From the NCBI RefSeq assembly GCF_008831285.2, contig NC_045138.2:2582143-2646142 (forward strand): a DNA stretch of 64,000 bases, written 5' to 3'. Origin of the DNA: Nymphaea colorata. Taxonomy: Eukaryota > Streptophyta > Magnoliopsida > Nymphaeales > Nymphaeaceae. Below, one piece after another: positions 10,850-22,555 of this stretch (the stretch's first letter is position 1; the number at the start of each line of letters is the position of its first letter). The position numbers and the translations under genes were made by a program. The notes beneath the pieces were generated by a model that ran no database searches, was not told where the DNA came from, and was given only the letters and a program-made list of their open reading frames with translations.

Positions 10850-13800
10850 TCCCTCGACGGAGCTCCGCCGCGGGTCGCGGTCGCAAAATTGGACCCGTAT
10901 GCGCCTCCGAGGTTTCGGTCGCCGAGCAAGAGAGGGAGGAGCCATCGTCTGCTGCCTCAGATGATGGCCGGAATTGGGTGCCGGTGGTTCCGCTTGCTGC
11001 GCTGCCCAAGGGAGAGAGGAGGGTGATCATCCAGAACGGTGAGACGATCCTGTTGCTCTGGTACAGGGACGAGATATTCGCTATTGAGAATCGGTCGCCT
11101 GCTGAGGGCGCGTACAGCGAGGGGTTGCTCAATGCTAAGCTCACGCAGGTGCTGTTTCTCATCCTTCGTTTCGTCGTTCTTCGTTTCTCACTTTCTTGAT
11201 GATTATTTTAGGATTACCTTTCTCGGGAGTGAGTTTCAGTGTGGGTAAATGCATTTCCTTTTCCCGAAAGTGAATTTGATTGTGGAAAAATGGAGTTCGT
11301 TTTCTTGTAATTGTCACAGTTTGGTTGTGGTTCTGATTGGTAAAGTTATAAACTCGAGAACTGATGACTTCTGTTTCGCGTCGGAGAGCCCATTGTCCAC
11401 AAAGAATCGGGAGAAGTGCCTTGTTTAATGCATAGAAATGTCATTTTTCGACTTTAGAGGGCGTGGAAAGCAAGACAGTATTGAGTTGATGAGAGGAAAG
11501 AGTTCATCCTCCTTGGTCAGAGTTCATCCGCCAATATTTGGATTTTACGTTCCATTTGATACTTCTACTTGGTTTGGTTCCTTTGAACCAATCAGCTATA
11601 GTTTTACTAGAAAATCTGCTAGCGGAGATCCAGATGGCATACTGTCACAGAGAACTGTGAGGAAACTATGCCAGTCTAGAAATTTCAAGAGGATTTAAGG
11701 GAAAATACATTATTCATGTTCTAGAAATGTTTAACCTTCTGACGGCGGATTCTCCAGTAACTGACATACCTTACGTGCTAGGGATAAGGAGCTTCTGAAA
11801 TGATTCCGTTTTACTTGTTGACCTCGTCGTGCTGGCTAATGAGGTCATACCAGCTCTCTCTAATGAGGTCATACCAGCTCTCTCTTTTCAGCTAGAACGT
11901 TAGAGACCTCCTCGATTTTGTACTTTTCATGTTTTAGTTCTGTTAGTGAGTTTCACTGTGCTGGATGTCCTCTTTCTACTCTTTAGTATATTCGGGACAC
12001 AGTCCTGCTGGTAGGTAAATTTTTTGTCCAACCTTGAAAAGATCACTCGGAGGATATTTCTTAAGATATGGATGCATACCTGTGCATTTTAAAATGCATT
12101 TGGAAGGAAAAGAAAATCTAACTGCACTGTGTAACCAAACGTCATATTTAGTACCAGCGAGACAAATGAATTCCTGTTCACGGATATGCATTTGAAAGAC
12201 CATCATCTAGAGGTTTTTGATTGCTAACAGTTTATCCATGAAGTTTTTTTTGTCCTAGTGTCTTTTCCCTTTTAGTAAATGTGATTAACTGCTTTAGTCG
12301 TTTTGAAGATTATTTAGGAAAAACTCTTAAGAGGACCATATTGTGGAAATTGACAGGATGGTTGTGTAGTGTGCCCAACAACCGATAGTACATTTGACTT
12401 GAGGACTGGCGCTATAAAGGAGTGGTACCCAAAAAATCCTGTGCTAAGAGTCCTCACGCCGGCTCTTAGGAAACTTTTTGTGTATCCTGTGAAGTCAGAC
12501 GAAGAGAATATTTACATCAGCATGTCAGGGGGTTCAGCAACTGGAGAATCTGCAGAGATTGTCTTCAGTGGGAAAGCTCAACCTGGTGTGACTGCATCAG
12601 ATGTCAATGTAGATGAGGTACTCCTTTTCCCTTCTTCTGACCATGACTGCTACTTGCTGCGCCCTGTGAGATTCAGGGTTTATCATCTGTTGCAGCTTTT
12701 TACTTGTGCCTACTTGTTATGGTGATTGTTGTTCTTGTTTGTTCTCACATGACGACAGCAGCTTGACTGTTAAAAACAATGTTCTAAAACCTTGTACTTT
12801 AGGGCTAGAGTTGTCCATTATTGGTCATGAATTGGGGCCGGGCGGGGGTGTTGTGCAACTCAGTGACTCGGGCCGGGGTTTGTTTACTATATATTCTGCA
12901 AGAAAAACGATATATAACTGTAAGAAAAACGATATATAACTTGTCATTTTACATAAAAGGGTTGTAGAATGGCTTGATTACTTATATAGTTTAGAAATAG
13001 GTCAAATTAAAATCCAGTAAACCATAACTAAGCTACGTTTACCCATGTAACAACAGGAAACAAAACCATTAAGCTACAGTATAGTTGTCAAGATAACATC
13101 TATAACCAAATTTTTGGGTGTGAAACATGTTTTGGAGGAGTCGAATGACTTGACTTGGTGAGTGACATGAGTTCTAGGCGAGTCATACAAGTTTTCTATG
13201 AGTTTTTTGCTTTCCCTAGTTTTGGATAAAAACTGAGTCCTCCTACTGAGTCAAGGACCAAACAGAGCCAAGTTTAGACCTTAGAAGTAACAAAAAGGCT
13301 AGTCAATAAAGCACTATGAAAATTAACCATCCATGTATCGCCTAGTTGGTGACTATAAAAAGAGATATTTTGTCCATCATCTTGAAAGTTCGTGTTGTGA
13401 ATGATGTAAATCTAGTATTAGTTAAGTCAAGGGTTAAGGATTACTTGAAAATATGTCTTTTTCTCAAGGTGAACAAGAATTTGAGAATTTCTTACCTTAG
13501 TGATGTTGCTAGGTTCATGCATTTGTTACTGTTGTTTCACACGATATCATTAACACGCAGAAAATACTTTCATCCACTTGCTGCAGTAGTACAAACTTGG
13601 CATATTGTTATGAGTTTTGAACATTTACTGAGGCAGAAAATTTGGCCGGGCGGTAGTAATATGTAGTAAACACAAAAACTCATAATGTGTCACAATCATT
13701 GGGAGGCCGAACCACTGAGGGTGAAACCTGCTGATGTTTTAAGGAACAGAAGTAGGAAGCCAGCAGCTGTCTGAAAGTCGAGCTGCTGAGGCTGGAACCT

Positions 13801-14820
13801 TCATTTTGATTTCTGTTGAATGGAGAGAAGAAGCAGCTGGATGGGTTTGAGACACATTCAGAAGCACCAACTCTGGTGCAGTGGGGACAGCCCATATGGC
13901 TGGATCTGGGTAGTGATTCCGTAGTTCAGAATCTGCCGGGCCTGTGTTATTGTGGCAACACGAGGACCACTTTGCCCCTAGTACTAAATGACTTTGGCTT
14001 GCTAATAAAGCTCAGATGTACGACATGCATTGATTGCTTCCCTTTATGGAAGCCTTAGAAGCATGAGCTGGCTTAACTTGGTTTAGCTTATCCCAGACTC
14101 AGTTGCTCAAATTAGATTAGGTCACGTAGGTGGTGTGATGCCAGGAGGAGCTTTTGCACATGTTTACACCAGTTGAGCTTGCAATGAGTCTCTTGTGTAG
14201 GCATGAGTGTGCTTGTTCAGGCAAGACACATGGCTTCTATGTGTAATGCTTGCTTAAAAGAGCAATCCAGTAAGGTTATTAGAGCACGACTTTCAATTCT
14301 CAAATGACCAGAATATACGTAATTCTTCTTGCGTGACGAGGTTTGTGACTGCATGTATTACTGGGTTTGTTACTTGAGGCCGGTCTGCCTAGGCATGACT
14401 GCAAGCTGGGTTGAATGCTAAACAAGCTGTGCTAAACAAATTAGTGTTGTTGTTCACTCGTTTCAATTACCTGTCTGCATTTTATGAACAGGATGACACA
14501 TTCAGTCTTCAGTAAGTCTTTTCACATTCCTCTGAAGGAAGAAGACGAAAACTAGCACTGTTATCTTTGTTTTTGATATGGTTATTATGAATTGATTTCA
14601 TGAATTGTCATAATGTTGGTTACAGGTTAAAATGGTTATTGACGAAGATTTGGAAGGTTTTGGTTTCTCGGAGAAAAATGAATTGATAAATGGGAAAGCA
14701 GCGGTTATCGGTTTCCTACTGTTGTTGGACTTTGAGCTCTTGACTGGGAAGGGGCTTCTCAAGGGCACAGGCTTCCTGGACTTCATATATGCTGCATCAA
14801 GGCTGTTCGGTTCCTCCTAG
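10723..14820 (+). CDS. PSB33: PSB33 / LIL8, Rieske-like thylakoid photosystem II protein
   Basis: PSB33 is a chloroplast thylakoid protein linked to photosystem II organisation and light acclimation (Arabidopsis At1g71500). Exons: 10723-11148, 12357-12617 and 14626-14820, all phase 0, giving 293 residues. Residues 1-60 are a Ser/Arg/Pro-rich transit peptide. A Rieske-like domain begins at NWVPVVPLAALPKGERR (84-100) and runs through WYRDEIFAIENRSPAEGAY and GCVVCPTTDSTFDLRTG to about 215. The usual Rieske Cys-X-His and Cys-X2-His ligand pairs are absent: only C145 and C148 stand at the first site, so no [2Fe-2S] cluster is expected, as known for this family. The last exon has a hydrophobic helix with an LHC-like pattern, E248 then NGKAAVIGF (251-259), the basis of the LIL8 name. 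The 2-kb second intron holds repeats. Splice sites are canonical GT-AG. Very sure. Confidence 0.96.
11837..11884. repeat. perfect 24-bp tandem duplication
   Basis: TAATGAGGTCATACCAGCTC plus TCTC occurs twice back to back (11837-11860 and 11861-11884) without a mismatch, inside PSB33 intron 1. The lack of divergence suggests a recent duplication. Confidence 0.85.
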
Positions 14821-17436
14821 GCCTTTGTCGGAGCCTTCATAAGGACGAAAAGTGAAGAAGCAAAATGTGATTTGAGTGCATTTACTTGGCTTCGACGTTG
14901 CACTTGATAACAGAACCATCATGTGAACCAAAAGCTTCAGTCTACCAATTGTTAAGATTATTCAGTAAACATGTGCCATAACATGGAATTATCTGTCATG
15001 ATATACCAGCTTCCTTTGTAATTATGATAAGGGAAGATATTCAAAGGGTCTAAGAAGTCATTGGATTTTTTTGTTCTTTTTAGCCAAATCAAGCCTTCAC
15101 AAAATTCGATGGATCTTTCCTTTGCCGCTTGTCCTACTACTCAAGGGGTCTAAGGAACCATCATTTTTTTGCTGTCCAAGCAAGTATTTTGTGAAAAGTC
15201 CTGACATGAAACTGTTATGTTTGTTACTCGTACCATTGTTTCGTAGAGTCAACGATTTGTGCTTCTTTTTGAAAGGTAAAGGCAATTTGGACTGACAAAT
15301 CCTCGCGCACAGAGCTCTCAAGATAGCTGAAATCGTTCGGTCATCTTGAGTTTCGTGTATCAGGTGGGTGTGAAAATGCAATGCATCTGTGAAAGAGTAT
15401 TAAGATATCTCCCACATAGAGAAATCTACAGATACTCCCTCTCTCTCTCTTTTTTTATATATATCCATCCTAGTAAGACCCTTCATATGAGTCACAACCA
15501 TCAAAATAGGGCCATTCATCTAAAAGAAGATGGATGGCCTTGATTGAACCCTCTTTTTATTTATGATTTATTTGTTTTTTGAATGCCAGCAGTGATGGAG
15601 AGAAGGGGGAGCCCTGACAACTAAGGGCGGAATCAGAAATTTTTTGTTGCATGGGGAGCCCTGACAACTAAGGGCGGAATCAGAAATTTTTTGTTGCATG
15701 GATAGTTTTAAAATTTTAACAGGAATCAAAATAGAAAATTTTAAACATATTAAACTAATTTTTTTTAAATTTACATATAATTTTTTAAAGTTTTAAAAAT
15801 TTAAGAGAGAGACCAAGACCCTTACTGACAGCTCCCCATCTATCAGCAAACTAATCTGTTCCATATATGATCAAACAGCTCAAGTTTGATGTCTCCTTAT
15901 ATCTATATTTTCGTGGAGTCATCATTCAAACTTTTATAATTTTTAATACAAATTCCCTTCGTCCTCTTCTGTGCACGTACTTTATTTACAATATGCGTGC
16001 GTTTGGGGTTGAACAAAATTGTGGAACGCAATAAATGAAATAAACATCCCGCCGCTGGTGCGTCTGTCGGCATTCACATTTCCGTGAAAGCGGCGTAGTC
16101 AATTAGTTGACTGTAGTCAACTCTCATCCACAAGAAGGCTAAGCAGTTTAATGAGCAGTTGAGTTTGTCATCAGCGACTGCTTCTTGCATCCTCGTTAGT
16201 TGGGTTATCTTTAATTTGATTCGACGGCCAATTCAAGAGTATCACGTCAGTTCTTAATTATTTATAGAAACATTTCTAGTTATTTTCGATATTTTCAGTT
16301 GATTATACATATTTTTCGTTCATATATCAAAAATACTTTTTGTTGTAATTTTTGCTCATTTGACTGGTGTGCAACTTTGCCGATTTGAATTCATGAATCG
16401 GTTTGATTTTTACAGTACTGGTTAAAATTACATCTTAGAAGACATGGATTAAATAAGAAACAGAGGTACAACATCAATATTCACCAATCTTCTTCCATAA
16501 CAAATGGACAATGGAGACTGTAGATCTCCATCAACAAGTGATGTTGCAGATTAATTGCAAACTTTGCACATGATGCACTATTTAAGAAGTTGATATATGA
16601 ATTTCATATCTGCCCAAAGCAGTCCATTTAAGATATATTTGGTAACAATTATACATTGTTTCTGTCAAAATGAATCTACGTGTAACAAATGAAGTAAATT
16701 CATAAGACACTTTTTGCATCAAAGTTGAGGCAGATTCATATGACAGTATGCCGAACAACCCTTTACAAATTTTGCACATTCCAAACAAAAAAAAAACCCG
16801 AAAAGGAAGGAGAAGGTGAACTGGTTGGTTCTCTCTCTCTCTCTCCATGATGCCCCGAAAGGGGTCGGTCGAGCTATCAAGGGCCCCAATCTGTTGGGAG
16901 GTCACCGGAGAGTGCATACCATGTTTTTCGTTTACATTTCAATGTTTCACCAAGTCTATAAGGATTGAGGAGTTCATTGTACCATTTTAGAAAAAACTAG
17001 AAAGAAGGAGAGAGCAACAACTTGAGACTCTTGTAACTCGGTTGCATGTCTATAGTCCGATTCTTGGTACTTGATCCTGTCGAGTTATCGACATCCACTG
17101 ACCTAGTTGACTGCTGATGCAAGTCCCATTCCTGAGCTTGTCAACTATGATTGTCATAACGTACAGGTGGGGGGGCTGGTGGGTAGTCAGTCTTTATTTC
17201 AAATAGTTAAGGTGTCAACTTCTTGCGTTGAGATTGGGGTGCACCAATATTCAAGTTATAGCGAGAGTGTCATCTTGAAACATTGAAAGCAAAACTAACA
17301 TCATCATCATCGGGAGATAAAGAGAATGGAGATGGCTTAAGCTTTCTTGTTCGGCTTAAGCTTTCTTGTTCGGCAGTAGGATAAAAAATTTCTTCTACTC
17401 ACTCAATAAACATGCACATAGATTAGAGTCCCATAT
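14821..17436. other. intergenic, PSB33 3' region and repeats
   Basis: The first few hundred bases are presumably the PSB33 3' UTR. A CT tract follows near 15440-15453. The rest is AT-rich with no coding-like ORF. It contains the 47-bp duplication at 15606 and a 19-bp perfect duplication (17334-17371, unit ggcttaagctttcttgttc). Confidence 0.5.
15606..15699. repeat. perfect 47-bp tandem duplication
   Basis: Two identical 47-bp units (15606-15652, 15653-15699) begin ggggagccctgacaactaag and end ttttttgttgcat. They contain the GGGCGGAATCAG end of the GGCGGAGCC-type miniature repeat, followed by AT-rich sequence resembling that family to about 15800. Confidence 0.85.
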
Positions 17437-17758
17437 TCACAAAAAATGAGTTTTTTTTTTTTTAAAAAAAAGTGATAAAATAAATGACCGTTTAAAACTT
17501 GAAAAAAATATGTTTTTGAAAAAAATGTTAAAAGAAAAAAAAATACGTTTTTTCACAATTTTTACCTTTTTCACTTTTTTTCAGTTTTTTGATGCTAAAT
17601 TTTTTATTTTTTATTTGTTGCAAATTTATTTATCTTTTGATGTTTTTGTTATTAGTTTCTCATTTATTTTATTTTTAGTTTTTTAAAATCTTTAAAAAAT
17701 TTATCTATTTTTCTGTTTTTTATTTTTATTTTTTTCAAGCTTGCTGTATCATACCCAA
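17437..17758 (+). repeat. AT-rich dispersed repeat, copy 1 (inverted partner at 52.7 kb)
   Basis: This 320-bp poly-T/poly-A rich block matches the reverse complement of 52657-52995 along its length. Shared anchors are ttttttatttgttgcaaat, gttattagtttct and caagct at the end. It has no coding potential. It is probably a non-autonomous element family; ends are uncertain. Confidence 0.7.
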
Positions 17759-18779
17759 GCAAGCAAAACTGTATCATACCTAAGCAAAACATCGCCGATG
17801 TTGAACTCCGCCAAACGAATTCTAGATTGAATTGGACGACCGGCGCTTCAGTTCATGCGCTTGCACCTAAAAGCAAGCTACATTCAATCAGTCTTTCCTC
17901 ATAGATATCAACGCATCATGCCTCGCCGGAGCCCTTGCCGGAGCGCCATGTAGAGCAGCAATGGCACGTCACTACCATGCTTCCATTTGAGAAATGAGCC
18001 GTCTAATCTATTGAGAAAGTTTCCTTCATTGCTTCTATCTGTGCCGAAACAAGCGCTTTATGCACCAAATACGTTACATAACCGTAAAACCAACGAATGG
18101 AAAACAGAAGGAAAAGAAAACATGTTCGACTTCAACTCACCGGCTTCCTGCAGAATTGCAGTCAGACACTGGGGGCGGCTGCGTTTGGCTTTTTGTGATT
18201 TTTTCTCAGAACATGACAGAGATCCTGAACTCCAAGTGCAGAAGGGTGGTCAAAAAGGAGGAAATGCAACTTGGGTAGCGTCTAGAACACTGTTTGGGAA
18301 TCGACAAATAGTGAGAGAGATGGGGAGAGAGAGCGTGTGTGAACCCGATGGGTAGGTGACAGCCCACAAAGAGGCTCTCTCTCTTCCTCCTTCTTCTGTC
18401 AGCTTCATGGTCAATGGAACAAAGCTTTTCCGTCAAATGCATGCAGTTTTCTGGTCGTGGAATTGAAAGGCGCCCAGACAAATGCTCACTTTCCTGAACG
18501 ACTAGGAATTTAATGGCGGCTCCACACCTGGTTTCTGCACGTAACATGTTTACTTTCTGTGTTTCATATCGAGCAGGGAGGAATGATCCCTTATTGCGTG
18601 TACGGTACGTGTTTGAAGAGTTGGATGTGTGCCCACATGAGAAAACTGACTGATAAAGTATTTATCTGGGTTCAGTAGCCAATTCAAAAGTCCCAATTGT
18701 CAATTCCTAAACATTTTTGTAAAACATGTAAGTATTTTCTTGTTTTAAACAAAATTTAAACATTCATGTAACATATTCA
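17759..18779. other. intergenic, nothing recognised
   Basis: Mixed-composition sequence with several short ORFs on both strands (for example 17987-18355 plus and 18206-18547 minus). They overlap each other, lack recognisable domains and have no splice or promoter context. I see no gene. Confidence 0.4.
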
Positions 18780-19061
18780 AATGAGTTTACGAGTTTGTCG
18801 AGCCTTAATAGAGTCGAACTCAAGCTCAACACGTAACAATGAATATCAATTACATTCAAACGAGTTTGTTGAGACTTAATCGAGTTCAACTTGAGCTCAG
18901 CACCTAATGATGAATATCAATTCTATTCAAACGATTTGTCGAGCCTTAGTCGAGTCGAGCTCAAGCTCAATACGTAACTGCTGAGTCGAACTCGAGGTTT
19001 TTTAGTCGAGCCGAGCTCGAGCGAACTAAACTTGGGCTCAACTCAACTCATGTGCACTCTA
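18780..19061 (+). repeat. GAGCTCGA-type hAT-like miniature element, one-ended copy
   Basis: The right half matches the 29614-29966 element and ends ...ctcatgtgcactcta. The expected TAGGG left end is not seen. Internally there are about three tandem units of roughly 72 bp, each running from 'acgagtttgtcgagccttaa' through 'ctcaagctcaacacgtaa' to 'gaatatcaatt'. It is probably an end-deleted and internally expanded copy. Confidence 0.6.
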
Positions 19062-19447
19062 TGCAAATGACCAATTCGAATGCGAGTTCCATTTAGTTCT
19101 GCCATTATTGGCCGATACATGAACACCCCATCACTCATTGTCCTTTTTTTTTTTCAATTTTGTAAATATTTTAAATATTTAAATTTTGTTTATCATTTTT
19201 ATTAAAAAATAAAAAAAATTGCATTCATTCACAATCAAATCAACCGTGTTTGACACCGATATAAATGTGGTATGTAATTAGTAGAGAAGGTGGGCCAATG
19301 CCATTGTGTTTTCATTTTTATAAGGGACGGTCCCAGTAGACCCACTTGTGGTCCGGAGACATCCAAGCCAAGGAGCTAACTGCGGGCCAAGTGGGTCCAC
19401 GCCCACCGACCACTGGACGTTGAGAACTGCGTCTCTTCTCACCTACT

Positions 19448-19536
19448 TTGACCTGATTGCAGTTTGACCTTCTCCCATCCTTATTTAATAAACTGACTTG
19501 GCCTGCCCTCCTCCTCACGTTCTTCAATGGTTGACT
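19448..19536 (+). promoter_or_regulatory. three W-boxes upstream of the ERF gene
   Basis: TTGACC at 19448-19453, TTGACC at 19464-19469 and TTGACT at 19531-19536 fit the WRKY-binding W-box TTGAC[C/T]. All lie within 110 bp upstream of the TATA box. Such clusters are common on stress- and defence-induced plant genes; the regulatory role is inferred. Confidence 0.5.
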
Positions 19537-19552
19537 TCCATTATTGAAGATG

Positions 19553-19559
19553 TATATAT
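19553..19559 (+). promoter_or_regulatory. TATA box of the ERF gene
   Basis: TATATAT lies 64 bp upstream of the ERF ATG at 19617, implying a short leader of about 30-35 nt. Confidence 0.5.
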
Positions 19560-19616
19560 GGAGCCCTTAGCTCGCCCTTGAGCTCACTTCATTCCAGTTT
19601 TTCGCCGGAATCCAGC

Positions 19617-20123
19617 ATGATGGAAAGAGGGAACGGAAAGGTTGTCGAGGATGGTGGCCGGAAGCCATACAAGGGTGTTAGGCGCCGGAAATGGGGGAAA
19701 TGGGTGTCGGAGATCCGGTTGCCGGGCTCAAGGGACCGCCTTTGGCTGGGCTCGTACGCTACCCCCGAAGCCGCGGCCATTGCACGCGACACGGCGGTGT
19801 TTTGCCTACGAGGCCCGAACTCAGTCAACAGTCTGAACTTCCCCTACAACATTCCGGCGATCCCGCGGCTCGACATGTCGCCGAGGTCGGTGCGAAGAGT
19901 AGCAGCCGAGGCCGGGGTGGCAATGGATGTGGAGCTGTCGTCCAAGCTGCAGAACACAGGCAGACTGCCGGAATCCGGCGAGGGTGCGGCGCAGGAGTGC
20001 CTGATATGGGATGGCTTGGAAGACTTGCCGAGGAGCTACTACGCCCACCAGCTAAGAGAGGAAGAGTTGAGCATCTCAGTGGATGACATGCATGGAAATA
20101 TATTTGTAAATTTTCCTTCTTAG
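19617..20123 (+). CDS. AP2/ERF transcription factor, DREB group (ORA47/ERF016-019-like)
   Basis: This is a single-exon nuclear DNA-binding regulator of 168 residues; two ATGs stand in tandem at 19617 and 19620 and I took the first. One AP2 domain spans about residues 18-77: [19 protein letters not shown], then [14 protein letters not shown], then CLRGP and LNFP. The KWVSEIRLP form, with Val at the DREB-diagnostic position and Leu where classical CBF proteins have Glu, points to the DREB subgroup containing ERF016-019/ORA47. The helix usually reading AA-RAYD/AFD is AAAIARD here, and the segment before LNFP is two residues longer than I expect ([11 protein letters not shown]). The C-terminal part is acidic with a WDGLEDLP motif that may activate transcription. 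The coding sequence is much more GC-rich than its surroundings. Orthology to a named gene is not certain. Confidence 0.93.
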   Translation: MMERGNGKVVEDGGRKPYKGVRRRKWGKWVSEIRLPGSRDRLWLGSYATPEAAAIARDTAVFCLRGPNSVNSLNFPYNIPAIPRLDMSPRSVRRVAAEAGVAMDVELSSKLQNTGRLPESGEGAAQECLIWDGLEDLPRSYYAHQLREEELSISVDDMHGNIFVNFPS

Positions 20124-21359
20124 GTTTTAGTTCTCTTGAATATGACCAGATTTGGGCAAAATTTAAAGAAATTATGGAAAGAGATGCATCTCTTTATGCA
20201 ATACTCTTGGCTTCTTTTGACTTGAAATTGTATGATTTTATTACCAATAAGTTAGCATGGTTAACTAGATGGGGTTAGAAGAGAGAGAGAGAGAGAGAGA
20301 CACACTATGGTGCAAAGGGGTATTTTCGTCATTTTATATTTTTTAAAAAGAAAATAAAAAATTAAAGCAGAATTAGTCCGACTGTCCATTGGATTGAACT
20401 CAATAATAATGGAAAATAAGCCCCTTATATCAAGCAACATGGAAAAATTGAAAAAAAAAATACATTTTAGACCAAAAAAACAACAAAATTGTCTTTGATT
20501 CATCAAACATCAGTATCGACGATGTATTATATCAAAAGCACCTTGTCCATTTGAAGGTTTGGTGGCAAATCAATTCAATTTTGTTAATGGTCATGTGTCA
20601 ATTTCTAACTATTTTTTTAAAAAATAATTTAGAATCTTTAACATTTAAATTATTTTAAAAACTTTTATTTAAAATTTAAAATATTTTTTGTCCATTCATT
20701 ATTTAACTGAATTGGCCTGCTGACCAAATTGACAGCTCCGCTCTTCAGTTCCAAACGAACTTTCAACACCGAAAATTGTGAAGTCAACCTTTATAAAGAG
20801 AGTCTTTCATTCTAGCAACAAGGGCTTTTTAGTCATTTGAGCCCTGATATAGTACAGGGCAAGGATCTCCTTCAACAATCTAAACAAGCACGGACCGAAA
20901 ATTTATTTACAAATTCACGGACATGCATCAATTTCTAGATAATGTCAGACAGGTACCTCGATTTTCCTGCAATAATGTGCAAACCGCGGTGCAATTACAA
21001 CGGCAGGTAAATGAGCCCATGAACCGAGCAGAGGGTCATGTTCTGGTCATTTTTTGTTCTATCCGAATCGAAATGCAGGCTCCTTTTGAACATGGAATTG
21101 ATGGATAGAATCTGATGAACGCAGATTATAATTATAGAGTTTGAAAACTTTGCGTCCGTTCTTTGTATTGATACATCACCAAAGTTAGTTTTTTTTTATG
21201 TGGATTGACAATTTTTTTTCGCTATTTCATCCATAGTTTGTCGTCTCAATCTTTTCGCTGGGCATAGTATAACTGGTCAGAAGGGTACGCCGATGCATCC
21301 AATCGTTAGTTTGATTTCCATGAAGACTAATGTTTTACACTGCAAATGATGGATGCAGA
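20124..21359. other. intergenic, nothing recognised
   Basis: AT-rich spacer downstream of the ERF gene. It holds a (GA)n tract at 20279-20301 and no coding-like ORF. A short ORF at 20923-21108 has no recognisable features. Confidence 0.4.
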
Positions 21360-21548
21360 GGCGGAGCCAAGGTAGGGCTCGCTTGGGCTTTGGCCCCATC
21401 TCAATTTTTTTTTTAAGTTACATGTAAATTTTAAAAAATTTCACTTGTTTTATATAAAATTTTTAAAAAATGATATTTCGATCGTAGTTAAAATTTAAAA
21501 ACTTTAATTCTGCCCCCCTCATAAAAATTTTTTAACTCCGTCCCTGGA
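21360..21548 (+). repeat. GGCGGAGCC-type miniature repeat, copy B
   Basis: The block begins gaggcggagccaag, continues with an AT-rich core (acatgtaaattttaaaaaat, ttgttttatataaaattttt) and closes with gcccccctcat and aactccgtccctgg. Sequences like GGGGCGGAGCC at one end and GGCTCCGTCCC at the other mark a common plant miniature family. Related copies lie at about 15.6, 42.9, 52.0, 52.4 and 58.9 kb. Confidence 0.7.
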
Positions 21549-22058
21549 TAGATAAACAATACTTTAGTTGACAGGTGTCATGCTTCCTACTTAATTTCTA
21601 AAACAATCATAAACCCTCAGCATAGAGGGGGGCTTCGGCCTCTTAGAGGTATCCACCCCCCTCTTTTTTTGCACAAGAAAAAAATTGGTCAAAACTACAT
21701 ATAGACTGCCACCCACTGTTTCCACTTAAGCTTTCCTTTCACACAATGCTTCCATTCATCTTTGAACGGCATAAAGGCCAATTGTTTATTTCAACTTCCC
21801 AAGGCATCAAAAGTGAGCAACAAAAAGGTGTCTTGATTCCAATGTGGCTTCTCCAAGTTACAAACTTTTCTTCTTTTTAGGAAAAAAAACATGAAAGCGC
21901 ATTACTTTGAAGTTGAGCCAGTCAACTGCAATTTTTTAAGAAAAAAAAAAAGAGTCGAAGCCGTGGAATCTTGGCGTGTGATGACAAAAAGTCTCGTTCC
22001 AATTCAGGCAGCATTTCAATGTTTCCAAACTTGAGGCAATCACGACCCACATGGTGGG

Positions 22059-22516
22059 CTTATAAGTAGGGCTGCACACGAGCCGAGTCGAGCTCGAGCT
22101 TGCCCAGCTCGAGCTCGACTCGACTCAACGAGCTCGAGCTCGAACTCGACTCGAACTCGAGTCGAGCTACCTAACACAAGCTCGAGCTCGACTCGATTAA
22201 ATAAAGTCGAGCTCGAGCTCGACTCGATTAACTCGATTAGCTCGTCTAAATAAAATATGATCATTCTTTTTAAAATATCTAGTAAATTTCATGACGTGGG
22301 ATGAAATTTGTTTATTCGTCGAGTATAAACGAGTCGAGTCGAGTATAAACGAGTCGAGTTCTTAAAACTCGAACTCGACTCGTTTACTCATTCGAGTTTC
22401 ATTGTAAGCTCGAACTCGACTCGTTTATAAACGAGTCGAGCTCGAGCCGAGTTTAACCGGGCGAGTTCGAGTCGAGCCCGAGCTGGCTCGACTCGTTGTG
22501 CAGCCCTACTTATAAG
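22059..22516. mobile_element. complete hAT-like miniature element made of GAGCTCGA repeats
   Basis: The element proper is 22067-22508 (442 bp). It starts TAGGGCTGCACACGAG and ends CGTTGTGCAGCCCTA, which are inverted repeats of each other. CTTATAAG flanks it on both sides (22059-22066, 22509-22516), an 8-bp target-site duplication as made by hAT transposases. Because CTTATAAG is its own reverse complement it could also be read as an extension of the inverted repeat. The interior is nearly all permuted GAGCTCGA/CGAGTCGA motifs and encodes no transposase. Confidence 0.85.
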
Positions 22517-22555
22517 GATAGGGGTATTAGGAGATAAGCCTAGGAGGTACTCGAC

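Noticed and set aside
19578-19616. Upstream extension of the ERF protein
   Set aside because: The frame is open but begins at TTG; the first ATG pair is at 19617/19620.
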